From Cyanobacteria bacterium UBA11153 (GTDB lineage: Bacteria > Cyanobacteriota > Cyanobacteriia > Cyanobacteriales > Coleofasciculaceae), in contig DOIX01000082.1 in NCBI GenBank assembly GCA_003511885.1, forward strand, positions 23,522 through 32,626: a stretch of 9,105 nt of DNA. The letters run 5' to 3'. Position numbers and translations under genes: made by a program. The notes under the pieces are model-generated. The model did not search any database, had not been told where the DNA came from, and saw only the letters and a list, made by a program, of their open reading frames with translations. Positions within the stretch are counted from its first letter, which is position 1. Each line of letters opens with the position of its first letter. This document shows positions 6,599 to 9,105 of this stretch, piece by piece.

Positions 6599-7495
6599 TT
6601 AAGGATTCTCATTTAGCGGTAAAAACTCTTTAGTTTTCGGGGAATATTTCCAAGCAATTCCATCTGGATCTTTACTTTTACTCCATTGGCTAAAATCTGA
6701 ATCTGATTTTCGCTTACCCACAGTACTAGAATGAACATCGAGTCGTTTAGCTAACTCGCCTTGAATCAGAGATTGAGGAATATTCTTAGCTACTTCTGGT
6801 GCATTTTCTTCCAAAATATCATCATCATCGCTAAATAAGTGTTTCTTTACTTGTGTGAGAAAATCTCCTTCTCTCTTAATCTTTTCAATCGCGTATGCTC
6901 TTTCTAGTTTAGTTTCCTCATCCTCATCGACAAACATTTTTTGTTTCACTTGTGCGAGGAAGTTTTCTTGACTCTCAACCTCCTGAATTGAGGATATTTT
7001 TTCCGGTTCAACTCTCTCACTACTTCGATCTGAATCTGTCAGAATCTCCACCAACTTTGGTGCTTGATTAGTTAGGGATACCGCTTCTGTATCCATGGGT
7101 GGTTCGCTGCTTTCAAAGAGACTACCTAAAGCACTAGCTGTCAGGAAATAATAAATTGTACTTTTATCTTCGCGTACTTGACGTTTCGCACCAAATTCTT
7201 CAGCTTTTTTGTCCAGATATCTCTCAGCTGCAGCACCAGATATTTGAGCCTTCATTGCCAAGTCTAAAGCCGTCAGACAACCCTGATTCTCTTTAATCAG
7301 TTGATTGAAGAAGGGATTAACTTCCTGACTCCATTGCTGCCATTGATATTCCTGCCAAACCTTAATAATAATAGTGACGATTAACAGCGCCAACAGATAA
7401 GGCCAAGCTTCAAATAGGAAGATAGCGGCAAAAGCCACGGGAAGTAGGAGAATGAGAATACCGTTGGCACTGTTATCGATTACTTTTCCAGTCAT
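6599..7495 (-). CDS. Membrane-anchored protein with internal duplication and C-terminal HTH-like module
   Basis: I do not recognise a named family for this 298-residue protein. Two hydrophobic helices (about 12-28 and 32-46) separated by a short turn form a hairpin anchor, so most of the protein probably faces the cytoplasm. Residues 59-119 look like a winged-helix-type segment (LTALDLAMKAQISGAAAERYL). A charged, Ser/Glu-rich linker (about 130-177) follows. Then come two copies of a short helix-acid unit 33 residues apart: NFLAQVKQKMFVDEDEE (178-194) and DFLTQVKKHLFSDDDDI (211-227). The C-terminus (242-283) has an HTH-like helix pair (LIQGELAKRLDVHSSTVGKR) and then WSKSKDPDGIAWKY, a pattern I associate with cyanobacterial proteins of unknown function. 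It may be a membrane-tethered regulator, but DNA binding is inferred. The ATG at 7495 has only a weak AGG close upstream. Confidence 0.75.
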   Translation of the reverse strand: MTGKVIDNSANGILILLLPVAFAAIFLFEAWPYLLALLIVTIIIKVWQEYQWQQWSQEVNPFFNQLIKENQGCLTALDLAMKAQISGAAAERYLDKKAEEFGAKRQVREDKSTIYYFLTASALGSLFESSEPPMDTEAVSLTNQAPKLVEILTDSDRSSERVEPEKISSIQEVESQENFLAQVKQKMFVDEDEETKLERAYAIEKIKREGDFLTQVKKHLFSDDDDILEENAPEVAKNIPQSLIQGELAKRLDVHSSTVGKRKSDSDFSQWSKSKDPDGIAWKYSPKTKEFLPLNENP

Positions 7496-7678
7496 GGCCT
7501 ATTTGCTGTACTAAAGAGTTCAGTCGATGGGAGAAGTGGGTCACAAGAGTAAAGAATTGATAACTTTTGTAACTTCTGCAACTCCTGACTATTTCCATCT
7601 TATGGCGAATGGGGACAATAATGACCGCGATCGCAGTTTATTGAAGTTTCCAGGGGATGAAGGATATCCCAGAAGCCT
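7496..7678. other. Intergenic region upstream of the membrane-anchored protein gene
   Basis: With the palindrome pair at 7679-7711 this forms the 247-bp gap between two minus-strand genes. It should carry the promoter of the 6599-7495 gene. One HIP1 site lies at 7627-7634. No convincing promoter boxes, small gene or RNA were found. Confidence 0.4.
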
Positions 7679-7711
7679 AGAAACCGGGTTTCTGCAAGAA
7701 ACCTAGTTTCT
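7679..7711. repeat. Tandem pair of 15-bp palindromes, AGAAACC type
   Basis: AGAAACCGGGTTTCT (7679-7693) and AGAAACCTAGTTTCT (7697-7711) are separated by GCA. Each is a near-perfect palindrome with arms AGAAAC/GTTTCT, and the two copies share the arms but differ at the centre. The pair lies 31 bp past the stop codon of the GatD-like gene on the minus strand. Such GAAACC/GGTTTC repeats are common in cyanobacterial intergenic DNA (recalled). It may act as a transcript-end hairpin; no long T-run follows, so intrinsic termination is unproven. Confidence 0.8.
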
Positions 7712-7742
7712 TTCTCCACATCTCACTTAACGAAGAATCAAT

Positions 7743-8549
7743 CTAGGCTGGAGACAACTTGCTTAACTCCAGCCGCTTAAACATAGCTAACCGCGCTCGA
7801 TCTGCTAAACTATCGTCGATCGCGCCCAAAGATACGGAAGTCTGATACTTCTGTTGCAGCGCCTTCTGAATCAGCCAATCAGCGATAAAAGGATTCTTGG
7901 GTAAGAGAGGGCCATGGGAATAAGTTGCGATCGCATTACGATAAAATGCTCCTTCAGTCCCGTCTTCCCCATTATTCCCATACCCTTTGATTACCTTACC
8001 CAAGGCTTGCACCTTACCCAAAAAAGTCCGCCCGCCGTGATTCTCAAAACCTACCACAATTGGTTTTGTCCCCAACAAAGCTTCTAATTCCTGGGCTAAA
8101 GGTGATGCAGTTAACTCAAATACCACATTACCAATACAGCGACGGGCATCGGGACCGGGATGCTTGCTGACAAAATCTAATAAACCTAATCCCTCAATTC
8201 GCTGACCCAGGGCAGGTTCGTAATAGTGTCCCAGAAGTTGAGGCGAACCGCAAGTAAAAACTCCCGGCGTACCTCCCTCAATTTTTGACCGCAGGGCATC
8301 TGCTTTTGCCCCCCGCAAATCTCGCATCACAATTTCCTGCTGTCTGTCTTGTGCCCCACCACCGACGAAAATATCGGCTTGGTGAATCATCTCAGGAGCG
8401 GTTTGCTGGTCAAGAGGTAAAATTTTCACCTGAATACCCCGCCATTGGGCGCGTTTTTGTAATGATATGGCATTGCCGCGATCGCCGTAGGTACTCATTA
8501 AGGTAGGGTATAGCCAGCCAATCGTTAGTTCTAACTGTTCGAGATTCAT
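7743..8549 (-). CDS. gatD: GatD-like class I glutamine amidotransferase (lipid II isoglutaminyl synthase subunit)
   Basis: The 268-residue protein fits the CobB/CobQ-like glutamine amidotransferase family in the branch of GatD, which supplies ammonia to the Mur-ligase-like MurT for amidation of D-Glu in lipid II stem peptides. Evidence in order: the N-terminal strand LTIGWLYP and the STYGDRGN motif (19-26), FVGGGAQDRQQ (61-71), the nucleophile elbow GVFTCGSPQLLG with Cys100 (96-107), GFENHGGRT (167-175), and YSHGPLLPKNP with His212 (210-220) as the catalytic His. The length matches GatD (about 240-270). The elbow reads CGSPQ rather than the CGGYQ I expect in well-studied members. MurT is usually adjacent, yet none is in the window: the upstream neighbour is divergent and the downstream one unrelated. 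A cobyric-acid-type role is less likely given the YGDRGN motif and small size. The start at 8549 keeps the conserved N-terminus. Confidence 0.85.
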   Translation of the reverse strand: MNLEQLELTIGWLYPTLMSTYGDRGNAISLQKRAQWRGIQVKILPLDQQTAPEMIHQADIFVGGGAQDRQQEIVMRDLRGAKADALRSKIEGGTPGVFTCGSPQLLGHYYEPALGQRIEGLGLLDFVSKHPGPDARRCIGNVVFELTASPLAQELEALLGTKPIVVGFENHGGRTFLGKVQALGKVIKGYGNNGEDGTEGAFYRNAIATYSHGPLLPKNPFIADWLIQKALQQKYQTSVSLGAIDDSLADRARLAMFKRLELSKLSPA

Positions 8550-8646
8550 TATTATATGTAATCTAGCCTATTAAGTCCTGTCTAATCTAAAATATTATCA
8601 GAATAACTCAGAGCGATCTGCTTGCTGCACGCGCTTCCCTATCAAT
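8550..8646. other. Divergent intergenic region between gatD-like gene and uma2 remnant
   Basis: This 97-bp gap must hold the promoter of the GatD-like gene (minus) and, if still active, that of the Uma2 gene (plus). It is AT-rich on the left and contains a GC-richer stretch (about 8611-8640) that looks like a worn intergenic repeat. No strong ribosome binding site is visible before the ATG at 8647. Confidence 0.4.
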
Positions 8647-9102
8647 ATGGTTCAATCTATACCCAAACCCTTATCCCTAGAGGAATTTCTCGACTGGTAT
8701 CCAGATGGTCATGGTCGTTTTGAACTGCGTAATGGAGTAGTAATCGAAATTCAACCAATTGGCCCTCACGAACAAGTAGGAGGACAACTTGCTACAAACT
8801 TAGGAGTCGAAATTAGAAGATTAAAACTTCCCTATTTTATCCCTAGACAATGTATTGTTAAACCCATTAACTCTGAATAATCAGGTTATAATCCAGATGT
8901 TATTGTTTTAGATTTGAATCGACTAACTACCGAACCTATGTGGAAAAAACGTTCCACAATTACTAAAGGAGAAACGATCCGTCTCATTATAGAAGTTGTC
9001 AGTACTAATTGGCAGGATGACTATGGACACAAACTTGCTGACTATGAAAGATTGGGTATTTTTGAATATTGGATTCTGGATTATTTAGGGCTTGCTGTAT
9101 AA
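8647..9102 (+). pseudogene. Uma2-family (DUF820) endonuclease gene interrupted by an in-frame TAA
   Basis: The first 77 codons encode a typical Uma2 N-terminus: LSLEEFLDWYPDGHGRFELRNG, then HEQVGGQLATNL and FIPRQCIVKP. TAA at 8878-8880 stops translation. The same frame then resumes without a shift: GYNPDVIVLD, RLIIEVVSTNWQDDYGHKLADYE, FEYWILDYLGL, ending at TAA 9100-9102. The downstream part holds the PD-(D/E)xK-type residues (Asp of NPDV, Glu of IIEVVS, Lys of GHKLADY), so the first stop removes the predicted active site. Intact Uma2 proteins run about 185-200 residues; the second stop falls near codon 152, and the usual tail would lie at or beyond the window edge. Uma2 genes are highly multiplied in cyanobacteria, so a decayed copy is unsurprising. 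A sequencing error at the TAA cannot be excluded. Translation from the ATG at 8938 or reinitiation is possible but would lack the N-terminal half. Confidence 0.85.
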
Positions 9103-9105
9103 GTC

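Noticed and set aside
8551..8556. A perfect TATAAT on the minus strand next to the GatD-like start codon
   Set aside because: It ends one base before the ATG, so transcription would begin inside the coding region and lose the conserved N-terminal strand. It is probably chance in AT-rich DNA.

Overview
The window comes from a cyanobacterium. The highly iterated palindrome GCGATCGC (HIP1) occurs at ten places, heptamer repeats of the cyanobacterial STRR type lie between genes, and the longest gene encodes a tetrapyrrole chelatase H subunit. The mixture of genes is typical of a filamentous or large-genome cyanobacterium, but the sequence does not allow a genus call. No tRNA, rRNA, CRISPR array or insertion sequence was seen.

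Layout, left to right. Positions 1-21 are heptamer repeats. A complete 1304-codon gene for a ChlH/BchH-type magnesium chelatase subunit H follows on the plus strand (77-3991); it looks like the second cyanobacterial form rather than the housekeeping ChlH. Two copies of a hairpin-forming repeat follow it. Next is a small plus-strand gene for a stand-alone caspase-fold (CHAT-like) protein (4169-4729). A heptamer array and a third, diverged repeat copy come next; this copy, with a run of ten T on the minus strand, makes a convincing intrinsic terminator for the minus-strand gene to its right.

The middle and right hold four minus-strand genes with gaps of roughly 180-250 bp: a small secreted four-cysteine protein (4949-5404), an FkbM-family methyltransferase (5651-6418), a membrane-anchored protein with an internal duplication and a C-terminal helix-turn-helix-like module (6599-7495), and a GatD-like glutamine amidotransferase (7743-8549). 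A tandem pair of palindromes lies just downstream of the last. At the right edge a plus-strand Uma2-family nuclease gene is broken by an in-frame TAA and reaches a second stop three bases before the window ends.

The genes do not form an obvious single pathway or operon. The chelatase subunit acts in chlorophyll-type tetrapyrrole synthesis, the GatD-like protein probably in peptidoglycan precursor amidation, the FkbM enzyme probably in methylation of a glycan or secondary metabolite, and the caspase-like and Uma2 genes are accessory. The points most worth pursuing are the stand-alone caspase-like protein, the duplicated membrane-anchored putative regulator, the repeat copy used as a terminator, and the GatD-like gene without an adjacent MurT.
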